From assembly GCA_945935925.1 (NCBI GenBank), contig CAMERU010000004.1, positions 1-35,279 on the forward strand: a DNA stretch of 35,279 nucleotides. Direction: 5' to 3'. Source of the stretch: an uncultured Clostridia bacterium (lineage in GTDB: Bacteria; Bacillota; Clostridia; Oscillospirales; Ruminococcaceae). The notes below the pieces were generated by a model. It saw only the letters and a program-made list of their open reading frames with translations, did not search any database and was not told the DNA's origin. The position numbers were made by a program, and so were the translations under genes. Shown piece after piece: positions 17,605 to 26,179 of this stretch; the stretch's first letter is position 1; every line of letters begins with the position of its first letter.

Positions 17605-18969
17605 TCACTTCTTCTTTCGCAGCGCGTTCTTGCCCCAGTTTTCGATAACGCGCACCTGCCCGCGCTCCACCGCGAGCGAGTTCGCGGGGACCTCCTTTGT
17701 GATGGTCGAGCCCGCGGCAGTCGTCGCGTTCTCCCCTACCTTAACGGGCGCGATAAGGTTGGTGTTGCAGCCGATAAAGGCATGGTCGCCTATCTCGGTA
17801 CGGTATTTGTTTATGCCGTCATAGTTCGCGGTGACGCAGCCGCAGCCGAAGTTGACCCCGCGCCCGACAGTGCTGTCGCCGAGATATGTCAGATGAGCGA
17901 CGGCGGTATTTTCGCCGATATCGCTGTTCTTTATCTCAACAAAGTCGCCTATCTTAACGCCTCTTCTTATCGTCGTTCCGGGGCGCAGCTGTGCGAACGG
18001 GCCTATCTTCACATTGTCCTCGACAACGGAGGAATATGCCTGTACGTTATTTAACGCAACATTATTACCGATAGTACAATCCTCAATATGGCTGTTCGCG
18101 CCTATCTCGCAGCCCGCGCCGATGACCGTCTTTCCGAGTATCACCGTGTTCGGAAGTATCGTCGTGTCTATGCCTATTTTAACATCGGGAGCAATTATTA
18201 TTCCGTCGAGGGAAATAAAACCGACGCCCTCGTCCATAAGGCGGTAAAGCACGTTCTTCCGCGCCGTTTCGTTCAGCTCGTACAGCGCGCGGCGGGAATT
18301 TGCCCCCAGAACGATATCGGGGTTTTCGCTCGCATACGCCGCCGCGTTGCCGATAAGCTCAACGCAGTCGGTCAGGTAGTATTCGCCCGCGGCGTTGTCG
18401 GAGCGCAGCTTTGGCAGCGCCTCGGCGAGCATATCCGACAGGAACCAGTACGCGCCGCTGTTGACCTCGCATATTTTTTCCTCCTCGGGGGAACAATCCT
18501 TTTGTTCACGGATAGCGGTGAAAAATCCGCCCTCGCGTATTATCCTGCCGTAGCCCGTCGGGTCGGGTATCTCCGCGGATATAACGGTAACGTTCGCGCG
18601 GCTCGTTTTCATGAACGAAAGCGCGTTTCCGATCGTCTTTGCGTCAATAAAAGGCGCGTCGCCGTTCAGCACGCATACCATGTCGGTGTCGTTTATAAGC
18701 TCCGCCGCCCGGCTCACCGCGTCGCCCGTACCTTTCTGCTCCGGCTGAAAAAACACCTCGGTGTTACCGCCGCGAGAGCGGATATACTCCTCGGTCTGCT
18801 CATGCTTAAAGCCCGTGACGACCGCTATTCTGTCGAAGCCGAACTGCTCCGCCGCGTCCAGCACCCACCCGAGCATAGGCTTTTTAAGCACCTCGCACAG
18901 CACCTTGGGCTTCTCGGACTTCATGCGCTTGCCCGCGCCGCCCGCAAGAATGATACAACCTGTTCTCAT
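17605..18969 (-). CDS. glmU: Bifunctional UDP-GlcNAc synthesis enzyme GlmU
   Basis: This 454-residue protein both acetylates glucosamine-1-phosphate and transfers UMP to give UDP-GlcNAc, the peptidoglycan precursor. The N-terminal uridyltransferase has the nucleotide motif LAGGAGKRMKSEKPKVL at ~8-24 (Lys where many members have Thr) and LNGDAPF. From ~250 hexapeptide repeats form the left-handed beta helix, with FAQLRPGT, KNSDIGENT, the catalytic-histidine AVAHLTYLGD and the NYDG acetyl-CoA region. It is the first gene of the seven-gene operon and follows a GAGGT site. Confidence 0.97.
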   Translation of the reverse strand: MRTGCIILAGGAGKRMKSEKPKVLCEVLKKPMLGWVLDAAEQFGFDRIAVVTGFKHEQTEEYIRSRGGNTEVFFQPEQKGTGDAVSRAAELINDTDMVCVLNGDAPFIDAKTIGNALSFMKTSRANVTVISAEIPDPTGYGRIIREGGFFTAIREQKDCSPEEEKICEVNSGAYWFLSDMLAEALPKLRSDNAAGEYYLTDCVELIGNAAAYASENPDIVLGANSRRALYELNETARKNVLYRLMDEGVGFISLDGIIIAPDVKIGIDTTILPNTVILGKTVIGAGCEIGANSHIEDCTIGNNVALNNVQAYSSVVEDNVKIGPFAQLRPGTTIRRGVKIGDFVEIKNSDIGENTAVAHLTYLGDSTVGRGVNFGCGCVTANYDGINKYRTEIGDHAFIGCNTNLIAPVKVGENATTAAGSTITKEVPANSLAVERGQVRVIENWGKNALRKKK

Positions 18970-18994
18970 GATAATTACCTCTTGATGTATAAAA

Positions 18995-20230
18995 ATGGAT
19001 ATTGTTTTTTATTATATTCTCCGCCGTTTTTTCGTAAGGTCAAGCTTCTCCGAAAGCGTGCTATACCTTGAAAAGGGGCTTGTTTTTTTAAGGTCATGCC
19101 GCGTCCCGTATTCCTCGGTGACAGCCGTCGAGATACGGCGCACGCCGCTGCTGCGCATTCTCGGCGGAAAGCGGGTCACCGTCCGGACGCTCGGCGGAAA
19201 GGCGGCTGAATTTTACCTTCGAAAGGACGAGCCGCTGCCCTTTCTTCCGCAGGGCGGAGGTGTAACGCTCCGCCCGAAAGCGTCGTCGGTGCTTTTCGGG
19301 GCGTTCATAGACACCCGCGCGCTTAGCGGCGTGCTTATTTTCTCCGCAGCGATAAAGCGCGTCGGAACAATATTCGGCAGCAGCTACTACGACCGCATAA
19401 TCTCCGCGATACAAAGCACCGCAAGCGGCGTTTCGGATACCCTAGCGCTGCTTCATATCGCGGTGCCGAAAGCCGCGTCTGTCATCGCGGTGTTCGTTAT
19501 CGCCGCGTGGGGGTTCGCGCTGCTTGTCAAGGCCGCCGCTATGGCGCGCTTTCGCGTAACGCTGCGCGGCAATTCCGTTTCGGTGCGGCGCGGGCTTATC
19601 ACCCTTTACGAATACCATGTTTCCGCGGCTGCGCCGTGCTGCTTTGTCGTCTGCGACGCGATCTCGTCGCTTCTCGCGAACGCCGCGCCGCTGTACCTCC
19701 ATGGTATAATGATACTCCCGCCCGCGCGGAATAATTCCGCCGAAAGGCTTATCCGAATACTACTCGGAAGAGCGTGCTCCGTCCCCGAAAAGAAGCTCTC
19801 TCCCCCGAAGCGCGCCCTGTTCGGTCACTGCGCGGTTCCGCTCGGCTGGGCGGCAGTTCCCGCCGCAGCGCTCCTTCTCATTGACATCATGCGGAAAAAC
19901 GGCGCGCCGATATACGCCGAAACGCTTAAAACCGCGCTGTGGTGCAGCGTCGCCGTGCTGTTGTGGACGGCGGCGGTGTATGCGGCATATATGTTCCGCT
20001 CGGGGTCAGCGCGCGGCGGAGGCGTCGTCAGGATATCCGCGCGGCGTTTTGCGCGGCTTTATACCGTTTTCTCGCGGGAAAAAGATGTTGTTTATGCCGA
20101 AACGATACGCAGCCCGTTCAGCCGTACAAGCGGGCTGTGCGACTGCCGCATTGCCTTTTGCGAAAGGATAACGGCTCGCCTGCGGCAGGTGCCCGAGGAC
20201 GGCGCGCGGCGGTTTTGCGACAGCCCTTAA
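18995..20230 (+). CDS. Membrane protein with bacterial PH domains (YdbT-like)
   Basis: This frame of up to 411 residues resembles the bPH2 (DUF304/YdbT) family. PH-like strands appear at ~28-75 (KGLVFLRSCRVPYSSVTAVEI, then RILGGKRVTVRT) and ~185-215 (RFRVTLRGNSVSVRRGL). Hydrophobic segments lie near 160-180, 285-300 and 315-335. YdbT-type proteins have repeated PH domains with paired helices; their function is unclear. The N-terminal helices usually seen first are missing. No ribosome site precedes the ATG at 18995, which lies inside the glmU promoter region, so the true start may be further in (in-frame GTG around 19059). Its stop overlaps the convergent decarboxylase stop by 4 bp. Confidence 0.6.
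   Translation: MDIVFYYILRRFFVRSSFSESVLYLEKGLVFLRSCRVPYSSVTAVEIRRTPLLRILGGKRVTVRTLGGKAAEFYLRKDEPLPFLPQGGGVTLRPKASSVLFGAFIDTRALSGVLIFSAAIKRVGTIFGSSYYDRIISAIQSTASGVSDTLALLHIAVPKAASVIAVFVIAAWGFALLVKAAAMARFRVTLRGNSVSVRRGLITLYEYHVSAAAPCCFVVCDAISSLLANAAPLYLHGIMILPPARNNSAERLIRILLGRACSVPEKKLSPPKRALFGHCAVPLGWAAVPAAALLLIDIMRKNGAPIYAETLKTALWCSVAVLLWTAAVYAAYMFRSGSARGGGVVRISARRFARLYTVFSREKDVVYAETIRSPFSRTSGLCDCRIAFCERITARLRQVPEDGARRFCDSP
19011..19043 (-). promoter_or_regulatory. Probable promoter of the glmU operon
   Basis: A perfect minus-strand TATAAT lies at 19011-19016. The best -35 (TTGACC, 19038-19043) is 21 bp away, which is too long for a standard sigma-A promoter. Either another weaker -35 is used or the promoter needs an activator. 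It lies within the predicted 5' end of the divergent plus-strand gene. Confidence 0.5.
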
Positions 20231-21519
20231 CGGCGCGACCTGTCAACAACGGATATGTATTTCACGCCGTACTGCGCAAGCGCCTCAACGACATAGTGAT
20301 CTATTATCTCGCCCGGCATAACGAGCGGAACGCCGGGGGGACAGGGCGCATTCATGCCCGCGCAGACCTCTCCGCCCGCGTTCTGAACGGGAACGCGCTT
20401 CTGCGGCAGGAACAGCGCCTCGTATATCGGCATATCTTGCTTCGGCTTGATAACGGGGTAATTCACCTCGGGAAGCGGCTTGTTCTGCGGCGCGAACAGC
20501 ACCGCCATTTCCGCGCGCTCGCAGTCCTTGACCGTTGTTGCGGAGGAGAACAGCAGCACGACGCGGTTTTCGTCCGCCATTTCGCATTCAACGCCGTTCT
20601 TGCGCAGCACCGCCGCGTATTCAAAGCCGCTGAGCCCGCTCTGACGCGCGTTGATAACAATGCGCAGCGGGTCGCTCTTTCTAAGCGGAACGCCCGCCTT
20701 CGTGAGCTTCGCTTTAAGCGCCGCGACAGCCTCGCAGGCGTGAGTTACCGAGTTGACATTTGCCGCAATGAGCCCGTTGAACCTGTCAAGGCTTTCCATA
20801 ATAAGATAAGACGGGCTTGACGAGCCGAATATTCCCATAAACTCCTTAGCGCGGGAGAAATCGGTCCCGTTGGCGAAATGGAGATACGCGCCGCCCGTCA
20901 GCACAGGCAGCGTTTTATGCGCGGACTCCGCGCTCATGAGCGGGAAGCCGAGCTCCAGCGGGTGGAGATATTCCGTGCCGAATTTCCGCTTGTCGACAAA
21001 GCGGAGATACGCTCCGTGCGCGTTGTCGATAAGCACGGGGATATTCGGCTTCACGAATTTCCATGTGCCGCCGTAATAGTCGATATTCGGGATAAACACA
21101 GCGTCCGCACCGCTCAGCGCCTGCGCGGTGTACTCAACGTCGGCGCTGAGATACTCCCGCGGGTAGAGCCACTTTATGTTGAGCCTTAACGTCGCGGCGG
21201 CAGCGGCAAGGCTGCGGTGGGAATAGCGCGACGCGGCAATGGTGTTGACGCCCTGCGACTTCAGCACGGCGAGCGCCGCCTGTATCGCAAGCGTGCTTCC
21301 GCCGCAGGAATAGCAGGTCTTGGCGGCGCCGAATATCTTCGCGGCGATACCCTCGCTCTGCGCGATTATCCCGCCGGTGGTATCGCTCTCAAAAAGGCTG
21401 TCCGCGCCCTCTATCTCTGTTATGTCGTGCGGAAATTCCCCGTTATGACCCGGCATATGCAGGCGCAGGCGGTTATCTCTTGTGTATTTTTCCAGAAAAT
21501 CAACTATCGGTGTATTCAT
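20227..21519 (-). CDS. Orn/Lys/Arg decarboxylase family PLP enzyme
   Basis: This 430-residue fold-type I PLP enzyme matches the short Bacillus-SpeA-like branch. Landmarks are MPGHNG at 22-27, the cofactor-binding SCGGSTLAIQ near 71-80, IDNAHGAY with the PLP Asp at ~165, and the Schiff-base lysine at ~202 in SAESAHKTLPV. A C-terminal CPPGVPLVMPGE motif typical of the family is present. It probably decarboxylates arginine, ornithine or lysine for polyamine synthesis; the substrate cannot be fixed from sequence. AGGA stands 8 nt before the ATG. It follows the second foldase gene by 22 bp, so it likely shares their transcript. Confidence 0.88.
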   Translation of the reverse strand: MNTPIVDFLEKYTRDNRLRLHMPGHNGEFPHDITEIEGADSLFESDTTGGIIAQSEGIAAKIFGAAKTCYSCGGSTLAIQAALAVLKSQGVNTIAASRYSHRSLAAAAATLRLNIKWLYPREYLSADVEYTAQALSGADAVFIPNIDYYGGTWKFVKPNIPVLIDNAHGAYLRFVDKRKFGTEYLHPLELGFPLMSAESAHKTLPVLTGGAYLHFANGTDFSRAKEFMGIFGSSSPSYLIMESLDRFNGLIAANVNSVTHACEAVAALKAKLTKAGVPLRKSDPLRIVINARQSGLSGFEYAAVLRKNGVECEMADENRVVLLFSSATTVKDCERAEMAVLFAPQNKPLPEVNYPVIKPKQDMPIYEALFLPQKRVPVQNAGGEVCAGMNAPCPPGVPLVMPGEIIDHYVVEALAQYGVKYISVVDRSRR

Positions 21520-21541
21520 ATAATTATCCTATCATCAATTA

Positions 21542-22918
21542 TTATCCGGCATTGCCGTCCGATGTGTCCGAAGCTTCCGTTTCCTCCGCGAGCATAAGCG
21601 TGTCGCGGTCTATCGTGTAGCTGTATTCCTCGCGCCATTCTTTTATTGCGGCGCTGAAATTCACCGCCTTGTAGTTCGACAGCAGGTAGTCGTATATCGC
21701 CTGAATCATTTTCTCGCGCTCCGCGGGGTCAACCTCGGCGGTGCCGAGATTTTTGATTATGTGGTAGCCGTAATCCGAACCGAAGGTCGTCATGCCGCCG
21801 ACCTCGGTTATACCCATCGCCGTTTCCGCAAAGCCGTCAACGTATATCTGCGAGCCGGGCGTTACGAGATATTTCGCGGAGGTGTCGCTGTCGTCGCTGT
21901 ATTCCTTCATAAGCTCCTCGAAGTCCTCGCCGCCGTCTATCTTACCCTGCACCTCCGCAAGCCTTTCGTCCAGCGACTTGAGCTTTTCCGCGCGGAGAGC
22001 GTCGGCGCCCTCGTCGTCGCCGCTGTCGCGGAGCGTGTTTATCTCGCTGATATCCGCGTCGGGAAGCTTGAGCACTATCTGCTCGATATAGCGGGAGCCC
22101 TCGGGGATATACAGGCTTGCGTAGCTGTTTCCGTCATAGGAGGCGGGATCGCTTTCATAGCTTGACTTTGCCCCGTCTATAACGTTCTGCGCCTGCGCTT
22201 CCGCCTCGGAATGATCAAGCGTGGTGTCCTTGTTGACATATTCAACAAGCTTGTTCTGAATTGCCGACACATACGCCCAGTCGTGGAAATACTGCTCGGT
22301 TATCGCGCAGTTGGTGAGCAGGTCGTTGAACGCTTCGTCGGCAAGCCTGTCAAGCTCCTCGTCGCTGTACTTCTCAATGCTCATTGAGGATATAGCGTCC
22401 TTGCAGGTCTGCTTCATTTCGGCTATCATCTTTTCGCCGTTTTCGCTTATCTCCGCAAGCTCCTCCTCTGTAAATGCGGGAAGCAGCTCCTCAAACTTGA
22501 CCTTCATTATCTGTTCGTTTATAAGGTAATTGATTATGCGCTCGCGCTGCTCCTGCAGCAGAAGCATATTATCGGCGGATGTGTCGTCGGTGTAGCCGTA
22601 ATTCTCCATGTAATACTTATATTCTTTAAGGAACTCCCCGAAGGTTATGTTCATGCCCTCTGCCGTGGTGCAGCTCGCTATCACTTTATCCTCGGGAATG
22701 CCCGCGGTAAGTATAGAAGCGGCGCTGCTCTCCTCGGAGCCCGCTCCTCCCGTTTCAGCCGTTTCTCCCGTTTCGTCCGACGAAGCCGTGCCCTCTGCGG
22801 TAACGCTTCCGGACGTGTCGGAGGAAACACTGTCGGAGGAATTTGAGGTATCGGAGCAGCCCGCCGCCATTATTACCGCTGCGGCGGCGAGAAGCGCAAT
22901 TATTTTCTTTGCTTTCAT
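21542..22918 (-). CDS. PrsA/SurA-like foldase lipoprotein, copy 2
   Basis: This 458-residue lipoprotein (lipobox MAAGC, Cys 21) has a Ser/Thr/Glu/Gly-rich linker to ~75 and a helical SurA-N-like chaperone region with ERIINYLINEQIM near 127-139. A parvulin-type PPIC domain follows at roughly 270-395 (YIEQIVLKLP ... GEDFEELMKEYSDD ... FGSDYGYHIIKNL). It should fold exported proteins at the outer membrane face. The histidine in GYHII is as in active parvulins, but the first strand reads IEQIVLKL instead of the usual xxHILV, so prolyl isomerase activity may be weak. It is paralogous to the gene just upstream. Confidence 0.85.
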   Translation of the reverse strand: MKAKKIIALLAAAAVIMAAGCSDTSNSSDSVSSDTSGSVTAEGTASSDETGETAETGGAGSEESSAASILTAGIPEDKVIASCTTAEGMNITFGEFLKEYKYYMENYGYTDDTSADNMLLLQEQRERIINYLINEQIMKVKFEELLPAFTEEELAEISENGEKMIAEMKQTCKDAISSMSIEKYSDEELDRLADEAFNDLLTNCAITEQYFHDWAYVSAIQNKLVEYVNKDTTLDHSEAEAQAQNVIDGAKSSYESDPASYDGNSYASLYIPEGSRYIEQIVLKLPDADISEINTLRDSGDDEGADALRAEKLKSLDERLAEVQGKIDGGEDFEELMKEYSDDSDTSAKYLVTPGSQIYVDGFAETAMGITEVGGMTTFGSDYGYHIIKNLGTAEVDPAEREKMIQAIYDYLLSNYKAVNFSAAIKEWREEYSYTIDRDTLMLAEETEASDTSDGNAG

Positions 22919-22955
22919 TTTTATTGTCCTTTCGTTTTGTGAATATTACTGTTTA

Positions 22956-24239
22956 TCATGCCGCGTCGGAGGTATCGGAAGCCTCGTCGGGCGGGGTCAG
23001 ATCGAGCGCGTCGTAGTCTATATCATAGGAATACTCCGCCTGCCATTCGGCGAGCTTCTCGCTGAACGCGTTGTCCTTCTTGCCCTCGTCAAGCGTTTCA
23101 TATATGTAGTCGACATAGGACTTTATTTCCTCGTCCGTTACCACCGCGTCGGACGCGTACAGCATTATGTGAACGCCGTAATCCGTAACGCAGGTGGTTA
23201 TATCGCCGATCTCGCTCATATCGAACGCCGCCTGCTGAAATTCCGCCATGAACGACGTGCCGCCGGGGACAAGCAGATAACCGTCGGGATAGAGCGACGA
23301 GCCGGTAAGATCCGCGCTGTAAAGCGTGAGGAGGTCATCAAAGGGCACACCCTCGTCTATCCTGCCCATTATCTCGTCGACTTTCTCCTGCAGATCCTCT
23401 GCCGCCTGACTGCGTAGCCTGTCGGCGCCCGCGTCGTCGCCGTTGTCGCGGCAGGCGGTTATCTCATCGGTCAGCGTGTCGCTGAACCCGACGAGGATAT
23501 GCTTTATGCGGCGCGCTCCCTCGGGCACCCAGAACGCAGAGTAGCTCCCCGATTCATATTCCGAAACATTGTCCGCGTAAAGCTGCTTTATGCTCTCCAC
23601 ATAGGAATCGAATTTTGCCTGCGCCTCGCTGTACTCGGTGGTAACGTCCTTTGTTGCCGCTTCCTTCACCTTTTCGGTTATCTTCGCGCTCACCTGCCAC
23701 ATCAGCAGGTCGTCGCGGTCAAGACCGCAGTCCGCAAGGTATGCGTCGAACTCCTCATTGCCGCGCTTCTTCTTTTCCTCGTCGCTTATCGAGCTGCTGT
23801 CGGCGGCGGTGCCGTAATCGGCGTTCTCCCCGAAATACTCCACCTGCTCCTCAACAAGCTCGCCGAATTCTTCCTCAACGGCGTCCATCTCCTCTTCGGA
23901 GAGCACCGAAACGCCCAGCTCCTCCGCCTTCGCCATGATTATCTTCTCGTTGATGAGATAGTTGATTATCGTTTCGCGCTGCTCCGCGCACTGCTCCGCA
24001 ACGCCCTCCGCCGTGTCGTCGGGAATAGACTGAGTTTTAAGGTAATATTTATATTCCTTGGAAAATTCGATATATTTTATCTTCATATCCTCGGAAACGC
24101 CCGATTTTGTCGGCTGCGCGACAACTGCGTTGTCATCGGGCTTGACGTTGGTTCCGAACTTAACCGAGCAGCCGCTAAGCATAACGGCGCACGCCGCAGA
24201 AATTGCCGCAGCAGTATGTAATATACGGATTCTTTTCAT
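22956..24239 (-). CDS. PrsA/SurA-like foldase lipoprotein, copy 1
   Basis: This 427-residue lipoprotein (lipobox LSGC, Cys 24) has the same plan as its neighbour: short linker, helical chaperone region with TIINYLINEKIIM, and a PPIC domain from ~250 (RIKHILVGFSD ... GVPFDDLLTLYSAD ... VTDYGVHIMLY). Here the canonical KHILV strand is present. Both copies end in the same EASDTSD tail. The frame extends to 24302, but AAAGGA fixes the ATG at 24239. It is the first gene of the operon read from the 24317 promoter. Confidence 0.85.
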   Translation of the reverse strand: MKRIRILHTAAAISAACAVMLSGCSVKFGTNVKPDDNAVVAQPTKSGVSEDMKIKYIEFSKEYKYYLKTQSIPDDTAEGVAEQCAEQRETIINYLINEKIIMAKAEELGVSVLSEEEMDAVEEEFGELVEEQVEYFGENADYGTAADSSSISDEEKKKRGNEEFDAYLADCGLDRDDLLMWQVSAKITEKVKEAATKDVTTEYSEAQAKFDSYVESIKQLYADNVSEYESGSYSAFWVPEGARRIKHILVGFSDTLTDEITACRDNGDDAGADRLRSQAAEDLQEKVDEIMGRIDEGVPFDDLLTLYSADLTGSSLYPDGYLLVPGGTSFMAEFQQAAFDMSEIGDITTCVTDYGVHIMLYASDAVVTDEEIKSYVDYIYETLDEGKKDNAFSEKLAEWQAEYSYDIDYDALDLTPPDEASDTSDAA

Positions 24240-24316
24240 CTGTGTTCCTTTCGATTTTGCTGTGATATTGCTGTAACGGCAGGGGAAATTATTCCGACGC
24301 ATGACCGTACATTGTA

Positions 24317-24322
24317 ATTATA
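24317..24322 (-). promoter_or_regulatory. Promoter of the foldase operon (extended -10)
   Basis: The minus strand reads TGCTATAAT, an extended -10, with TTTTTTCGG about 10 bp further upstream and no good -35. Predicted start is near 24310, about 70 nt before the ATG. The divergent promoter at 24410 has the same layout. Confidence 0.65.
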
Positions 24323-24406
24323 GCACATATTCCGAAAAAAATAAACAGAATTTTCAGTATAAGTATGAAATATTTCTGAAAAAGTGATGATTTTTTCGGT
24401 AAGATA

Positions 24407-24415
24407 TGCTATAAT
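24407..24415 (+). promoter_or_regulatory. Promoter of the BMP lipoprotein gene (extended -10)
   Basis: The plus strand reads TGCTATAAT, preceded by TTTTTTCGG, without a clear -35. A small hairpin AAGCAG/CTGCTT follows in the leader. A second possible set, TTGACA-17-TAATAA, sits immediately before the ribosome site but would leave almost no leader. Confidence 0.65.
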
Positions 24416-24487
24416 GGAAAAAAGCAGGTTACAGCTGCTTAAATTGACATTTTCTTCATGCTGAATTAATAATACGGGAGGTAAAAT

Positions 24488-25687
24488 ATGGCTTCAAAAT
24501 GGCATAAAGCACTTGCCGCGCTGCTGGCGCTGTGCATGACAGCAGGCATTGCGGGCTGTTCGGGCGGCGAATCCTCGGGCTCGGAAGGCGCGGGCACAGG
24601 CGAAACAGCTCAGACAGGTCAGACCGCCGAAACTTCCGAAACGGAAAGCGAGCCTGTCAAGGCGGGATATATATTCCACGGAGACGCCGCAGAGGACGGC
24701 TTCACGGGGGAAATGAACAGTCAGCGTATCCTCGCGGGGACACACAGCAGCGTAGAAACAATGTATATCGACAACGTAAGTATATCGGACTTTGAAAAGG
24801 CTGTCAACACCCTTGCCGACGCGGGCTGCACCTACATAATATCGCAAAGCCCCGTTTATACGAATATCCTTGCGTCAACGGCGGGAAAATATATGAACAT
24901 AAATTTCATCGCCTACGGCACTACCGTCCGCTCCGCAAACATCGCCGCTTACACCGAGGAGGTATTTCAGGGCGCTTATATCGCGGGAATGGCGGCAGCG
25001 TATAATTCGCATAACGAGAAAATAGGCGTCGTTGCGGACACCGACCTGCTCTACCCGATACCGCTCGTCAACGCCGCCGCGCTCGGTATGCAGCTGGTTT
25101 ATTCCGACGCGGAGCTTGTGACCGCATTCGCGACCGCCGACGACGAGATAGAAACCGCCGTGAACGCGCTCAAAAACGACGGCTGCGATGTTATCATCTG
25201 CTACACCGAATCGCGCCGCGCGGCAGAGCTGTGCGAGCAGAAGAGCATTAAATTCATCGACAGCATTGACCACAGCGCCGACGCCGCCGATTACAAGAAT
25301 ATGCTGATGTACTTCTGCTGCCGCCGCGACAGCTATTTCCTCTCGGAATACAAGAAAATGACCATGGACACATGGGAGGGCGACACCTTCACGGGGACAA
25401 TGGCAAACGGCGCCGTTACCGTGTCCGACGCGCTCCCCGCCGCTAAGGACGGGACGCAGAAAATAATCGGCGCGCTCGTCCCGAAGGTAACGGGCGGGCT
25501 TGCCTACATCTTTAACGGCGAGCTCAAGGATATAAACGGAAATGTAAAATATCTCAAGGGCGACTATATGCAAACCACCGAAATATATAACATGGACTGG
25601 TATGTCTACGGCGTAAGGCTGCTCGGGAATTACCGTCAGCCCGTCACCGACCTTGTTGAGAACACCTTCGAGATACACTACGACTGA
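24488..25687 (+). CDS. BMP-family solute-binding lipoprotein
   Basis: This 399-residue lipoprotein (lipobox IAGC, Cys 24) has a Gly/Ser/Thr/Glu linker to ~55 and then a BMP/PnrA-like periplasmic-binding fold (GYIFHGDAAEDGFTGEMN, then NTLADAGCTYIISQSP, TEEVFQGAYIAGMAAA, KIGVVAD and NALKNDGCDVIICYT). Characterised members bind nucleosides for an ABC importer. No permease or ATPase genes lie nearby, so its partner is elsewhere or it acts as a sensor or scavenger. GGGAGG precedes the ATG. It is followed after 15 bp by the TSCPD gene. Confidence 0.85.
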   Translation: MASKWHKALAALLALCMTAGIAGCSGGESSGSEGAGTGETAQTGQTAETSETESEPVKAGYIFHGDAAEDGFTGEMNSQRILAGTHSSVETMYIDNVSISDFEKAVNTLADAGCTYIISQSPVYTNILASTAGKYMNINFIAYGTTVRSANIAAYTEEVFQGAYIAGMAAAYNSHNEKIGVVADTDLLYPIPLVNAAALGMQLVYSDAELVTAFATADDEIETAVNALKNDGCDVIICYTESRRAAELCEQKSIKFIDSIDHSADAADYKNMLMYFCCRRDSYFLSEYKKMTMDTWEGDTFTGTMANGAVTVSDALPAAKDGTQKIIGALVPKVTGGLAYIFNGELKDINGNVKYLKGDYMQTTEIYNMDWYVYGVRLLGNYRQPVTDLVENTFEIHYD

Positions 25688-25702
25688 AAAGGAGACATTA
25701 AA

Positions 25703-25960
25703 ATGGAACACGTTTACAGAACAAAGACGGTATGCGCACAGGAGATACATTTCCGCCTCGACGGGAATGTTGTCAGCGATATTGAATTTATCGGCGGCTG
25801 CAACGGCAACCTCAAGGCTATCTCAAAGCTTCTTGAGGGCAAAACGGTGGAGTATATCGAGCAGACGCTCGCGGGAAACACCTGCGGCAGAAAAAACACC
25901 TCCTGCGCCGATCAGCTGGCGCTTGCGGTAAGAGCGGCTTATAACGAGGAAAACGCTTAA
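25703..25960 (+). CDS. TSCPD domain small protein
   Basis: This 85-residue cytoplasmic protein matches the short stand-alone TSCPD family (TIGR03905 type). Features are the GGCNGNLKAISKLLEG segment near 30-46, the paired cysteines in NTCGRKNTSC, and the signature TSCAD (a TSCPD variant) near 66-70. TSCPD domains also occur at the C-terminus of class II ribonucleotide reductases, but the role of the free version is unknown. AAAAGGAGA lies before the ATG, and it shares the transcript of the BMP lipoprotein. Confidence 0.85.
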   Translation: MEHVYRTKTVCAQEIHFRLDGNVVSDIEFIGGCNGNLKAISKLLEGKTVEYIEQTLAGNTCGRKNTSCADQLALAVRAAYNEENA

Positions 25961-25985
25961 ACCGTAAAGATTTACATTCTCATAA

Positions 25986-26018
25986 AAAACCGCGGCAACA
26001 GGCTGCGGTTTTATTTTG
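25986..26018 (+). terminator. Terminator after the BMP-TSCPD unit
   Basis: AAAACCGC (25986-25993) pairs with GCGGTTTT (26005-26012), followed by ATTTTG on the plus strand. It lies 25 bp after the TSCPD stop. Confidence 0.8.
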
Positions 26019-26100
26019 CCCGCAAAAAAGTATTAGGTAACAAATCCGCATTGGGTTACTTAACACAAAAAAGAAATATAATTTTTATTAAGTTTACACA

Positions 26101-26129
26101 TTGAAATCGGCATAAATGTATGATATAAT
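26101..26129 (+). promoter_or_regulatory. Promoter of the galactomannan operon
   Basis: The -35 TTGAAA (26101-26106) and a perfect TATAAT (26124-26129) are 17 bp apart, with an extended TGA before the -10. Just after the predicted start lies a 14-bp palindrome, ACAGCC-TC-GGCTGT (26139-26152). That position suits a repressor operator or a 5' RNA hairpin. Confidence 0.82.
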
Positions 26130-26179
26130 ACAATCAAAACAGCCTCGGCTGTATCTACGTTAATTTTAAGGAGAACATA

